DNA from: JBMNEH01 sp050948665
GTDB taxonomy: Bacteria; Bacillota; Clostridia; Christensenellales; UMGS416
Length of the DNA stretch: 64,000 nt
Assembly (NCBI GenBank): GCA_050948665.1
Contig: JBMNEH010000001.1
Location: 1,302,001 to 1,366,000, forward strand
Reading direction: 5' to 3'
The notes beneath the pieces are model-generated. The model worked only from the letters and a program-made list of their open reading frames with translations. It did not search any database and was not told the origin of the DNA. Position numbers and translations under genes: made by a program. This document shows positions 51,401 to 60,100 of this stretch, one piece after another. The stretch's first letter is position 1. Each line of letters begins with the position of its first letter.

Positions 51401-53565
51401 GGATGGCCACCATGGGGCGCAGCGGCTATCTGGTTGTGAAAAAGACGGATATGAGCGCTGATCCGCTGCAGGACGCGGAGTTTACCCTCTACAATACCAA
51501 TGCGGACGGGTGCAAGGGCTCTGCACGGGCGGTCAGAATCACCGGAAGCGATGGAACAGTCAAGTTCTACGGCCTTGCCCCCGGCAATTACATCCTTGTG
51601 GAGACACAGTCCCCTGACGACACTGTTTATGAGAATCCTTCCCTGGAATACAATGTCATTGTGGGCGCTGACCTCAAAACCACCGTGAACGGTTCCGGCG
51701 TCATCACCAGTGACAATCCTTTTGTTGTGGTTAATTACAAAGACGCTGATCAGGTGGGCAGCCTGACGATCAGCAAAACGGTATCAGGCGATGGCGCTGA
51801 CCCCACCAAGGCATTTGATTTTACGCTGACGCTAAACGGCGCTGCCGGCGCTTATACCTATGTCGGGCACGGCGTACCAGGTGGAACCATTGCAAGCGGG
51901 GATACCGTTTCCCTTGCCCACGGTCAGAGCATTACCATCGTGGGCTTACCCAACGGTACAACATATACGGTAACGGAGGCGGACTACTCCGGCGACGGAT
52001 ACGCTACGACTAGCACCGGCGCTACCGGCAGCATTGTGACTAACACGATGCAAACCGCAACGTTTACCAATACGAGAACGGTAGGAAGCCTGACCATCTC
52101 CAAGACAGTGGCAGGCAACGCGGGCGATGTCTCAAAGAGCTTTGACTTCATGCTGACGTTAAACGGCGCAGCCGATATCCCCTATGCCTATACCGGGCAT
52201 GGCGTGCCGGATGGGACAATCAAAAGCGGAGATACCGTTTCCCTTACCCATGGCCAGAGTATTACTATTACCGGCCTGCCGGCGGGAGCAACGTATACAG
52301 TGGCAGAGACGGACTACTCCGGCGACGGATACGTGACGTCCAGTACAGGCGCTACCGGCAGCATTGCGGCTGATGTTACGAAAACAGCGTTGTTTACCAA
52401 TACAAAAACGGTAGGAAGCCTGACCATCATCAAGACGGTGGCGGGCAACGCGGGCGATGCCGCGAAGACATTTGACTTCACACTTACGCTGAACGGTGCA
52501 ACCGGTACATATCCTTATACCGGGCATGGCGTGCCGGACGGGACAATTAAAAGTGGGGATACCGTTCCCCTTGCCCACGGGCAGAGCATCACTATTACAG
52601 GTCTTCCTGTGGATGCAACTTATGCAGTTGCCGAAGCGGACTATTCCGGCGACGGGTATACCACAGTCAGCACAGGCGCGACCGGCAGCATCGTGGGCGG
52701 CGCTACACAAACAGCGTCCTTCACAAACACCAAAAACAATGTTCCGGCTCCTACTGGCGGAAATCTGACCATTAGCAAAACTGTCGTCGGAACCACCGCA
52801 GACACGGCAAAGAAATTTTACTTTAGGATAACCCTGGTAGGTGCTCCCGGTACCTATGCTTATGCCGGCAATGGCGTTCCGGACGGAGCGATGAAGAGCG
52901 GAAATAGCATTTCGCTTGCACATGGGCAGAGCATCACAATCACAGGCCTGCCGGTGGGTACAACTTATACGGTAACCGAAGCGGACTACTCCGGCGATGG
53001 GTACACCGTGGTCAGCGCAGGCGCTACCAGCAGCATCGCGTCGAACGCAACGCAAACCGCGGCGTTCACCAACACAAAGGATGGGATTTCTCCCTCTGAG
53101 GATACGACGGGAAGCCTAACAATCAGCAAAACGGTTACCGGAAATGCTGCCGATACCTCAAAGAGATTTAATTTCACGCTTACGCTAAACGGCGCAACCG
53201 GTATCTATGCATATATCGGCCACGGAGTGCCGGACGGGACGATCATAAGCGGGGAGACTGTTTCACTTGCCCATGGGCAGAGCATCACCATTACAGGTCT
53301 GCCTGTGGGTACAACGTATACGGTGACGGAAAAGGAAGCCAATCAGGGCGGTTATGTCACCAGTTCAACAGGAGCATCCGATGCGATTTCCGAACAGGGA
53401 CAGACGGCGGCGTTTGTTAATTCAAAGAGCGGTGTCCCGAAAACCGGGGACGATAATATAGGAGCCATTGGGAGAATTGGATTGATGATATCCGTCCCGC
53501 TGCTGTTGGCGCTAATCGGTTTGGACTTTGCTTTACGGGTTAAGAGACGCAGACGGTATCGTTAG
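48424..53565 (+). CDS. Sortase-anchored cell-surface protein (adhesin)
   Basis: 1713 residues from ATG 48424 (AGAGGA upstream). Signal peptide RRQYIAWLIAFMMLISAFSPIKTALA. N-terminal half (about 40-990) consists of several beta domains like collagen-binding/isopeptide adhesin domains (for example ITWYIEVDNKGRPLNDLVITDEL, LTWTVKYTPFGQEIG). Then a SpaA/Cna-B-like domain (about 1000-1100, LVVKKTDMSADPLQDAEFTLYN) and five tandem DUF5979-like repeats. The end VPKTGDDNIGAIG, hydrophobic span and RVKRRRRYR form a sorting signal. Likely a host- or surface-binding protein attached by the sortase downstream. Repeats are close copies, prone to copy-number change. Confidence 0.93.
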   Translation: MITMNKRRQYIAWLIAFMMLISAFSPIKTALAATPPTLDADVSVTGVEDGGIINGSTGIEITVTFPVPVMGDGVTDYFEHGDSVTLLLSESFKFDPVPTGSFDLMYGTKKLGAVTLSNNISDQAVATITFDGDEDVFDPDKLPDGEPPYSGVSGTYTADLKYNGTHDTDEGGNKTVSILEKTYKLQLPGDIITYTVEKSGVVDWNAGTIEWTVTITATSDTDPVTHIDLKDYMFEDDLANVGEYVAGSFSLPGGTLVIPDSAASPPTTKLTYTFPAGSISPQTLTFKTEIPDSVLTAGGDITNVAGLYLVGEKVGFDDFKVTITKPSATKSGETNDVSNGTSYDPEGRTITWYIEVDNKGRPLNDLVITDELKGGLIFDSAQWQKWNATESKWEDVSGINWTLAPDANQYKVGEKIGGGVDYVGRLKIVTKVPNSTDGSVIAKTYYNQASVSWSGSGGTTGSTTTGNPGVGIGYDALSKSGTQSAADVAAHQITWTINVDMKGQSAADFKVYDLLVHDSSTLNADLTSATGWPSGLLIGSNNVTRNNGQKFVGVDSAGTDAHLTVTPIHLQKNGDVIATLVEITDLQASGSNQVVLKSQVLDPNIIAGNDPNQRVYNYAALYKGTTFRGQDDAYVNYNNKVLAKELLNRAEVGNHHTTGAGSINANNRTINVANGFHYGYKEVIFRLNVNAAGVNFANVETSLPDGFGDVTVADTLPEGWEFTKFSGGQDYLIYNTTGALSTGSGFPSTGSLTTSGDALDSVSGLTTVFATTGDPRTATFTFTGLDQPYVILVKARPTGDTFDGYLKGANTRNELNTLSLYSDNWTPGESVSQNVRIDSKVLEKALDLSKLNQGILTWTVKYTPFGQEIGSGLEDTLPQGIDLRTDSSGQLIWEQDGSRNINVRELTLKGDGSGEYVEGAELSLDVIKSHISYYNDTRKLTFTFPDKTHAYMLTYVTDITGMPGAVTNAVKLVDADGTGTSTDQSFTITAQQGMATMGRSGYLVVKKTDMSADPLQDAEFTLYNTNADGCKGSARAVRITGSDGTVKFYGLAPGNYILVETQSPDDTVYENPSLEYNVIVGADLKTTVNGSGVITSDNPFVVVNYKDADQVGSLTISKTVSGDGADPTKAFDFTLTLNGAAGAYTYVGHGVPGGTIASGDTVSLAHGQSITIVGLPNGTTYTVTEADYSGDGYATTSTGATGSIVTNTMQTATFTNTRTVGSLTISKTVAGNAGDVSKSFDFMLTLNGAADIPYAYTGHGVPDGTIKSGDTVSLTHGQSITITGLPAGATYTVAETDYSGDGYVTSSTGATGSIAADVTKTALFTNTKTVGSLTIIKTVAGNAGDAAKTFDFTLTLNGATGTYPYTGHGVPDGTIKSGDTVPLAHGQSITITGLPVDATYAVAEADYSGDGYTTVSTGATGSIVGGATQTASFTNTKNNVPAPTGGNLTISKTVVGTTADTAKKFYFRITLVGAPGTYAYAGNGVPDGAMKSGNSISLAHGQSITITGLPVGTTYTVTEADYSGDGYTVVSAGATSSIASNATQTAAFTNTKDGISPSEDTTGSLTISKTVTGNAADTSKRFNFTLTLNGATGIYAYIGHGVPDGTIISGETVSLAHGQSITITGLPVGTTYTVTEKEANQGGYVTSSTGASDAISEQGQTAAFVNSKSGVPKTGDDNIGAIGRIGLMISVPLLLALIGLDFALRVKRRRRYR
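51757..53430 (+). repeat. Five tandem DUF5979-like beta-repeat units in adhesin gene
   Basis: Units of roughly 320-350 bases begin near 51757, 52081, 52411, 52759 and 53108, each encoding GSLTISKTV...DFTLTLNG...GHGVPDG...SLAHGQSITITGLP...YTVTEADYSGDGY. Units 1-3 match most closely and unit 4 diverges at VGTTADTAKKFYF. They form the stalk of the adhesin. Confidence 0.85.
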
Positions 53566-53578
53566 AATTTTTTGCAGG

Positions 53579-53608
53579 GGTCCGTGATGTGTCTTTGCAT
53601 CACGGACC
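53579..53608 (+). terminator. Hairpin between adhesin and sortase genes
   Basis: Perfect 11-base stem GGTCCGTGATG / CATCACGGACC with an 8-base loop, 25 bases before the sortase start. The T-tract after it is weak (AGTTTATAT), so it may stop only part of transcription or set the 3' end of the adhesin mRNA. Confidence 0.7.
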
Positions 53609-53632
53609 AGTTTATATAGGAGCTTTTGTGGT

Positions 53633-54469
53633 ATGCAACAAAAAACAAGCCGTCAAAGCAGATATTTGAACACAGAAGCCAATCGTGCGAGAGAAAGAGA
53701 AGCGCGTTTAAAAAGATTTCTCACTTTTCTGCGTGTCATGATGATACTATGCATGATAGCAATTGCAGTTTTCGCAGTCCTCCTGATCAACAATAACAGG
53801 GAATATTCGGAGGGTGACGCTTTTTATGGGGAGATTCGGTCGATGCTGCATAATGAGAGCGCTGAGCCAGAAGACACAAATGCCGCAATATCCGCATCGC
53901 CCGACCGGTCAACAAAAATGAATTTCATCTCTCTTCGTGCTGTGAATGACGATGTTATTGGATGGATTTTGGCCGAAGGAAGATCGATTGACTATCCTAT
54001 TGTGCGCGGAGGAGATAATGAATACTACCTGACACACCTGTTTGACCATAAGAAGAACAAGCTGGGGACACTATTTGTGGATTACCGCAATCATGGTGAT
54101 TTCTCAGATAAAAATACGATCATATACGGACACAATATGAAGGATGGCTCTATGTTCGCATCCTTGGCAGAGTATAAAGATCAGAAATACTATGACAGCT
54201 TCCCTACAATGACATTGTATACACCTGATGGGGATTTCACGATTGAACTTTTCGCAGGAATTGTTGCCGATGGAAATTATGAATTCGTCCGATTCGAATT
54301 TCAAGACGATAAGGATTTCACGGATTATATCAACACACTAAAAATAAAGTCTACTTTTGAGAACAATACAATCGTAAAACCGGGGGACCGTATCGTAACC
54401 TTATGCACTTGTTCCTACGAATTTAATAATGCGAGATATGCATTGTTTGGGAAATTGATACCTGGCTGA
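53633..54469 (+). CDS. srtB: Class B sortase
   Basis: 278 residues. Membrane anchor FLRVMMILCMIAIAVFAVLLIN (31-52). The catalytic domain has IIYGHNM (His167), TLCTCSYEF (Cys260) and NARYALFGKL (Arg268), the class B pattern. It cleaves a cell-wall sorting motif and attaches the protein to peptidoglycan. Clostridial class B sortases accept (S/P)PxTG-like motifs, so the VPKTG of the upstream adhesin is a plausible substrate (inference). Lies directly downstream of it. Confidence 0.93.
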   Translation: MQQKTSRQSRYLNTEANRAREREARLKRFLTFLRVMMILCMIAIAVFAVLLINNNREYSEGDAFYGEIRSMLHNESAEPEDTNAAISASPDRSTKMNFISLRAVNDDVIGWILAEGRSIDYPIVRGGDNEYYLTHLFDHKKNKLGTLFVDYRNHGDFSDKNTIIYGHNMKDGSMFASLAEYKDQKYYDSFPTMTLYTPDGDFTIELFAGIVADGNYEFVRFEFQDDKDFTDYINTLKIKSTFENNTIVKPGDRIVTLCTCSYEFNNARYALFGKLIPG

Positions 54470-54762
54470 TAATATTATACGAAAAGGCTGAATGGTAAAA
54501 ACGGTTATATCCCTAACGTGGGGATGCAAAACTTCTAAGAGTGTTGGCCATGTGCACCCCCCGTCAGACACGAAAAGTGCACACTCCATGGTGTAGGGTT
54601 GCATTTATATCGATATTTGGGCGCCAATACAATTCATCCCCTCACTAACGAAAGGTGTGTACCCTCGCTAACGATTATACTTGCGCTTGCGATTACCGAA
54701 CCAATGCTTTCGATTGTCGGAAAAGGGTTTCATCGTATCAAAATTATCAGCCTTTGCCAGAT
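54470..54762. other. Gene-free stretch, possible insertion-sequence remnant
   Basis: About 290 bases without a credible gene. Contains an imperfect inverted repeat around 54547-54591 (GGCCATGTGCAC ... GTGCACACTCCATGG) and a direct repeat CCTCACTAACGA / CCTCGCTAACGA at 54640 and 54663. Reads like the decayed end of a mobile element, but no transposase trace is visible. Confidence 0.35.
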
Positions 54763-54788
54763 AAACGCCCCGACTCTTCGGGGCGTTT
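54763..54788. terminator. Rho-independent terminator before trmH
   Basis: AAACGCCCCGA-CTCT-TCGGGGCGTTT, a perfect 11-base stem followed by TGTTTTT. Separates the sortase region from the housekeeping genes. Confidence 0.93.
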
Positions 54789-54828
54789 TGTTTTTATATA
54801 ACTATTGATATCACGAAAAAGGAGAGAA

Positions 54829-55551
54829 ATGTTACCGAAAAGATACAAAAAAGATGATCTCACATCATATACTCTCGGCATGACATTGACCATCGAATTG
54901 CTACGGAAGCGACCTGATTTGGCGGAAGCAGTATATTTTTCACCCTCTTTGACCGATAGTGCCATACGTGAAGAAATGAAGGATATTTGTGTGGACAACT
55001 GCATCCCTATGGCAGTATCCGAGAAGCCTTTTCGCATCCTTTCTCCCAAGGAAAATTGTTTTATGATCGCTATCTTCCGTAAGTTCACCTGTCCTTTACA
55101 GGATAGCGGACGTCACATTGTCCTTGCACAGCCCTCCAATGCAGGGAATATCGGTACGATTTTCCGTACAGCTCTGGGATTCGGAATACAAGATATTGCT
55201 ATTCTCCGCCCAGCGGTAGATATATTTGATCCTAAGGCTGTCCGCGCTACAATGGGAGCTCTTTTTGGCGGAGTAAGATTCCATTATTACGATTGTTATG
55301 AAGAGTATTTGCGGGAATTTCCAATGTATAAGGGCTATGCCTTTATGTTGGATTCACGTAGCAAAAAACTGGCGAGCGTTGTTTTTAATGCGCCTTGGTC
55401 GCTCATCTTCGGGAATGAGGCCTCCGGCCTCGACTCGCGATATGTTGAAAACTGTATGCCAGTAATTATACCGATTACGACCGATATAGACAGTCTGAAC
55501 TTACCCATTGCCGCAGGCATAGCTATGTATGTGGCGGTAGAGGGAGGATGA
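54829..55551 (+). CDS. TrmH-family RNA 2'-O-methyltransferase
   Basis: 240 residues from ATG 54829 (GGAGA four bases upstream; a TTG at 54805 is a weaker start). SPOUT motifs: QPSNAGNIGTIFRTALGFGIQDIAIL, IFGNEASGLDSRYV and VIIPITTDIDSLNLPIAAGIAMYVA. The SAM-binding knot is complete, but RNA target (rRNA or tRNA) is not decided. An N-terminal extension of about 90 residues precedes the SPOUT domain. The stop overlaps the sfsA start region (ATGA-type overlap at 55548). Confidence 0.9.
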   Translation: MLPKRYKKDDLTSYTLGMTLTIELLRKRPDLAEAVYFSPSLTDSAIREEMKDICVDNCIPMAVSEKPFRILSPKENCFMIAIFRKFTCPLQDSGRHIVLAQPSNAGNIGTIFRTALGFGIQDIAILRPAVDIFDPKAVRATMGALFGGVRFHYYDCYEEYLREFPMYKGYAFMLDSRSKKLASVVFNAPWSLIFGNEASGLDSRYVENCMPVIIPITTDIDSLNLPIAAGIAMYVAVEGG

Positions 55552-55559
55552 GCTCGATA

Positions 55560-56269
55560 ATGCGGTATGAAAATATCCTGCCCGGAATATTTCTGTCCAG
55601 ACCAAATCGCTTTATTGCCATAGTAAACACTGACGTTGGACAGAAAATCGTTCACGTAAAGAATACCGGACGCTGCCGGGAGTTGCTGCTACCCGGAAGC
55701 AGGGTGTGGCTTGAAAAAAATGCGGTGCAATCCGGAAAACAGAATATGACCTAATCAGCGTTTATAAGGGGGACAAACTTATAAATGTGGACAGCCAGGC
55801 GCCAAATCGGGTTTTTAGTGAATGGCTGACACGACAGCCTGAACTTTCCCGTGCTGAGTTTTTTCCGGAGCATACCTTTGGTGACAGCCGATTGGATTTT
55901 CTCTTCAGACTTGATTCCATAGACTACCTGATTGAAATCAAAGGGGTTACATTGGAAAAAAACGGCATAGGCTGTTTTCCGGATGCACCGACAGATAGGG
56001 GAACAAAGCACCTGCGTAATCTGATACATGCAGCTGGGCAGGGCTACAAATGTTGCGTTGTTTTTGTTACGCAGATGGAAGATGTGCGATGTGTTGTACC
56101 GAATCGGGACACCGATCCGTTGTTTACGCGTGCATTGTGCGATGCGCAAGCATCCGGAGTATTTTTGTCGGGCTATGTCTGCCATGTTACACCGCACGTA
56201 CTGGAAATCAAAGGCCCAATCCCGGTAGATACCTCGCTTTCTGCTTGGGAGGATTATTGCCGCGGTTAG
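55560..56269 (+). pseudogene. sfsA: sfsA with apparent frameshift in an A7 run
   Basis: The first frame (55560-55754) encodes MRYENILPGIFLSRPNRFIAIV...VHVKNTGRCRELLLPGSRVWLEK and stops after NMT. The remaining SfsA sequence continues in the -1 frame (AIRKTEYDLISVYKGDKLIN, then DSQAPNRVFSEWL...RLDFLFRLDSIDYLIEIKGVTLEK to YCRG at 56269). The switch falls at an A7 run, 55714-55720; one extra A would give EKKCGAIRKTEYDLIS and a full-length protein of about 236 residues. SfsA is a DNA-binding, PD-(D/E)XK-like protein tied to sugar metabolism genes. The call could reflect a sequencing error, a real mutation or slippage in transcription. Confidence 0.85.
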
Positions 56270-56499
56270 GCAATACAGTATAAGAATGAGCAAAACCTTA
56301 TAAAAACATATTTGTAACTGTATGAATCCCATGCGCAACAGCATCGATGCGAACGTTTGCGAAGAATGTGGGCTTGTATTTATCTCATAGAGGCTGACTG
56401 ATAGAATTTTCAGAGGCAGATAATAGCAGAATCTCTGAATCTCTTGTCTGCGCCTCCCTGAGCGGAAGAAAACGGCATTTGATATGCTGCCTGTGAAAC

Positions 56500-56528
56500 T
56501 TGCTTATACGACTCGATTACGATATAAT
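56500..56528 (+). promoter_or_regulatory. Promoter upstream of nth-dnaE
   Basis: TTGCTT at 56500-56505, 17-base spacer, TATAAT at 56523-56528, just before GGGAGGT and the nth start. Confidence 0.75.
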
Positions 56529-56545
56529 CAAACGGGAGGTCGTTT

Positions 56546-57175
56546 GTGGTTAATACTGAAGAAATTATACGCATACTCTCAAAGGTGTATGGAGGCAGAA
56601 CATCCGGACTGAATTACAATACGCCCTTTGAACTTTTGGTAGCGACCATTTTATCCGCACAATGCACGGATGTACGGGTAAACCAGGTAACTTCCTCTTT
56701 ATTCCAAGTTTATAATACTCCCGCCGCATTTGCCGAGATGACAGTACCCCAGCTTGAGGAACATATTCGTACATGCGGGCTTTACCATGCAAAAGCAGAA
56801 TATATTATCGAAACGAGCAAACGCCTGCTGGAAACCTATGGAGGAGAGGTTCCTGCCGATATGGATGCGTTGTTGACATTGCCCGGCGTTGGCAGAAAAA
56901 CAGCGAACGTCGTGCTCTCCAACGCAATGGGTATTCCGGCAATTGCTGTGGATACCCATGTTTTTCGTGTATCACATCGCTTAGGTTTGGCAGACGCACC
57001 GGATGCTGAAGGTACCGAGAAACAATTAATGGCGGTACTGCCCCGAGAAATCTGGTCGCAGGCACATCACTGGCTTATATGGCATGGAAGAGAGATCTGC
57101 CGTTCCCGAAAACCGGCTTGCCATATATGCCCCTTAGCCGGGAATTGCTTCAAACTAATTGCCGGAGGAAAATAA
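56546..57175 (+). CDS. nth: Endonuclease III
   Basis: 209 residues, GTG start 56546 (GGGAGGT upstream). HhH-GPD family: LLTLPGVGRKTANVVLSNAMG carries catalytic Lys, and IPAIAVDTHVFRVSHRLG the Asp. The C-terminal CRSRKPACHICPLAGNC is a C-x6-C-x2-C-x5-C iron-sulfur cluster. Repairs oxidised pyrimidines. Stop TAA shares its last A with the dnaE ATG, so expression is coupled. Confidence 0.95.
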   Translation: MVNTEEIIRILSKVYGGRTSGLNYNTPFELLVATILSAQCTDVRVNQVTSSLFQVYNTPAAFAEMTVPQLEEHIRTCGLYHAKAEYIIETSKRLLETYGGEVPADMDALLTLPGVGRKTANVVLSNAMGIPAIAVDTHVFRVSHRLGLADAPDAEGTEKQLMAVLPREIWSQAHHWLIWHGREICRSRKPACHICPLAGNCFKLIAGGK

Positions 57176-60100
57176 TGGGAACCTTTACCCATCTTCATGT
57201 ACATACCGAATACAGTCTGCTGGACGGAGCCGCTAGAATCGACGACCTTGTGACGCAATGCAAAGCCAAGGGTATGACCCACTTAGCAATAACCGACCAT
57301 GGTGTTATGTTTGGCGCAGTAACTTTTTATAAAGCTTGTATAGAACAAGGAATTACGCCGATCATTGGATGTGAAGTATATGTTGCCTCCGGAGACCGTC
57401 TCAGCATGGAGCCGACAGACAGAGAATCCGCCCATTTAGTTCTACTCTGCCGGAACGAAATCGGTTACAGAAATCTCTGCAAACTGGTTTCTGCTGCACA
57501 TGTGGAAGGCTTTTATTATAAACCTCGTATAGATTATGATCTACTGGAGCAATACAGGGACGGTCTGATAGCCTTATCAGCTTGTCTGGCAGGAGATATA
57601 CCTCGCTTGCTTCGGGACGGCCGTTATGTGGATGCAAAAAAACTTGCTATGCGCCTTCGTGATATGATGGGAGAAGGTGGTTTTTATCTGGAATTGCAGG
57701 ACCATGGTATTTTAGAGCAAAAAAGCTTGAATCCGGAACTGGTTCGCCTTTCCAAGGATACCGGTATTCCTTTGGTAGCTACCAACGACGTTCATTATGT
57801 ACAACAAGAGGATGCCGAGGCACACGATATCCTTCTTTGCATCCAAACCCAACATACAGTTGACGAACAGGATCGTATGCGCTTTGAGACCCGCGAGTTC
57901 TATCTTAAGTCCCCGGAAGAAATGCTGGCCTTATTTGCATGGTGTCCGGAAGCCATTGAGAATACAGAAAAAATTGCTGCTTCATGCAAGTTCGATTTTG
58001 ATTTCGGAAGGCTCCATTTGCCCTTATTTACAGCACCTGACAGTATACCAAACCGGGATTTTCTGAATGATTTGGCAGAAAAAGGGTTGCGGGAGCGGTA
58101 TCCGACTACGAATGCTTCTCTTCAGGATAGGCTTCGTTACGAGCTGGGCGTCATTGAATCCATGGGTTTTGTGGATTACTTTCTGATTGTTTGGGATTTT
58201 ATTCGGTTTGCAAGGGAACAAGATATACAGGTGGGTCCGGGAAGAGGAAGCGGTGCCGGCAGCCTTGTAGCCTATTGTCTCTACATTACTGATGTGGACC
58301 CAATACAGTATAACCTTGTGTTTGAACGTTTCTTAAATCCGGAGCGAATCTCCATGCCGGATTTTGACATTGACTTTTGTTATGAACGCCGGGCTGAAGT
58401 AATCAACTATGTTGCCAGTAAATACGGGAAAGATCATGTGGCACAGATTATAACCTTTGGCACAATGGCGGCCCGGGCGGTTATACGAGATGTAGGCAGA
58501 GCTCTTAATATGAGTTACAGTGATACCGATGCAATAGCGAAAATGATACCTTTTCAGCTGGGCATGACACTGGAAAAGGCTCTGAATACCAACAAGGATC
58601 TGAAAACAAAGTGCGAGGAAGATCCACAAGTCCGCCAGTTAATCACCATGGCCAAAAAACTTGAGGGACTGCCACGACACGCCTCCACACACGCTGCAGG
58701 TGTTTTAATCACAAGACTGCCGGTGACGGATTATTTGCCATTGAATCGCAACGGTGAAGTTATCACGACGCAATACCCCATGACACAGGTAGAAGAACTG
58801 GGCCTACTGAAAATGGATTTTTTGGGTCTGCGGACTCTGACTGTCATTCGCGACGCGGTACAGATGGTAAAAGATAATTATGGCGTAACACTTGACATGA
58901 GTGCGCTGCCTTTGGATGACCCTGAGGTATATCGGCTTATTGGACAGGGGAATACCGATGGGGTTTTCCAGTTGGAGAGCGCCGGCATGCGTGCCTTTAT
59001 GAAGGAACTGCAGCCGGATTGTATGGAAGATATCGTGGCAGGTATATCGTTATACCGTCCGGGTCCTATGGACTCAATTCCGCGATATATTGCCGGTAAG
59101 AAAAACCCACAAACCATTCACTATGATCATCCGGTGATGGAAGCTTCTCTAGCTGTTACTTATGGCTGTATGGTCTATCAAGAACAGGTGATGCAATTGG
59201 TACGCGACATGGCAGGTTACTCTTGGGGTCGCAGTGATTTGGTTCGCCGTGCAATGGCAAAGAAAAAACACAGCGTGATGGAGAAAGAGCGGGAGTATTT
59301 CATCTACGGTTTAGTGGAGGATGGCATAGTTGTCATCCCCGGATGTGTGCGGAACGGCATTTCCAAAGAAACAGCAGAAAAAGTATTCCATGACATGATG
59401 GAATTTGCCAACTATGCCTTTAACAAGTCGCATGCTGCCTGTTATGCAATTATTGCATACCGTACAGCATGGTTGAAAGCACATTACCCCGTTGAGTTCA
59501 TGACGGCAATGATGAACTCTATTCTTGGAAATAATGATAAAGTCTCCCAGTACATCGATTACTGCAGGAGGAGCGGAATTCAAGTATTGCCGCCCCACAT
59601 TTCCTACAGCGAGGTGCGTTTCTCCTGTAAAAACGGCGTCATTCGTATGGGCCTCGGCGGTGTGAAAAATGTGGGAACTGCGGTTATGGAAAAGATATTG
59701 GAAGAGCGGCGGAAGAACGGTGCCTTTCGGGATATTTTTGATTTTGTCAATCGAATTCCGACAGCTTATCTGAACAAACGCATGATAGAGAGCATGATTA
59801 AGGCAGGCTCTTTTGATAATATGGGAGCTACCCGAAGCCAACTGCTAAGTGTCTATGAAGAGATTCTGGACGGTGCCCAGCACAGAAAACGTGATAACCT
59901 TTCCGGCCAACTGTCTCTGTTTGGGGAGGGTGTTGAAGCCACGCTGCCACAGGAGTTTAAAGCATTTCCCAAGGTACCCGAACACCCGAAGCGTATCCTT
60001 CTCATGATGGAAAAGGAGATGACCGGCGTGTACATTTCCGGACATCCTCTGGATGATGTGGAGGATCAAATCAGAGATATCCAGATACATGCCGAGATGT

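Noticed and set aside
52159..53055. 298-codon minus-strand frame across the adhesin repeats, Cys-rich
   Set aside because: Arises from the reverse complement of repeated units; no independent support.
51757..53430. Regular repeats considered as a CRISPR array
   Set aside because: Units are about 330 bases, in frame and encode beta domains; no short repeats with unique spacers.
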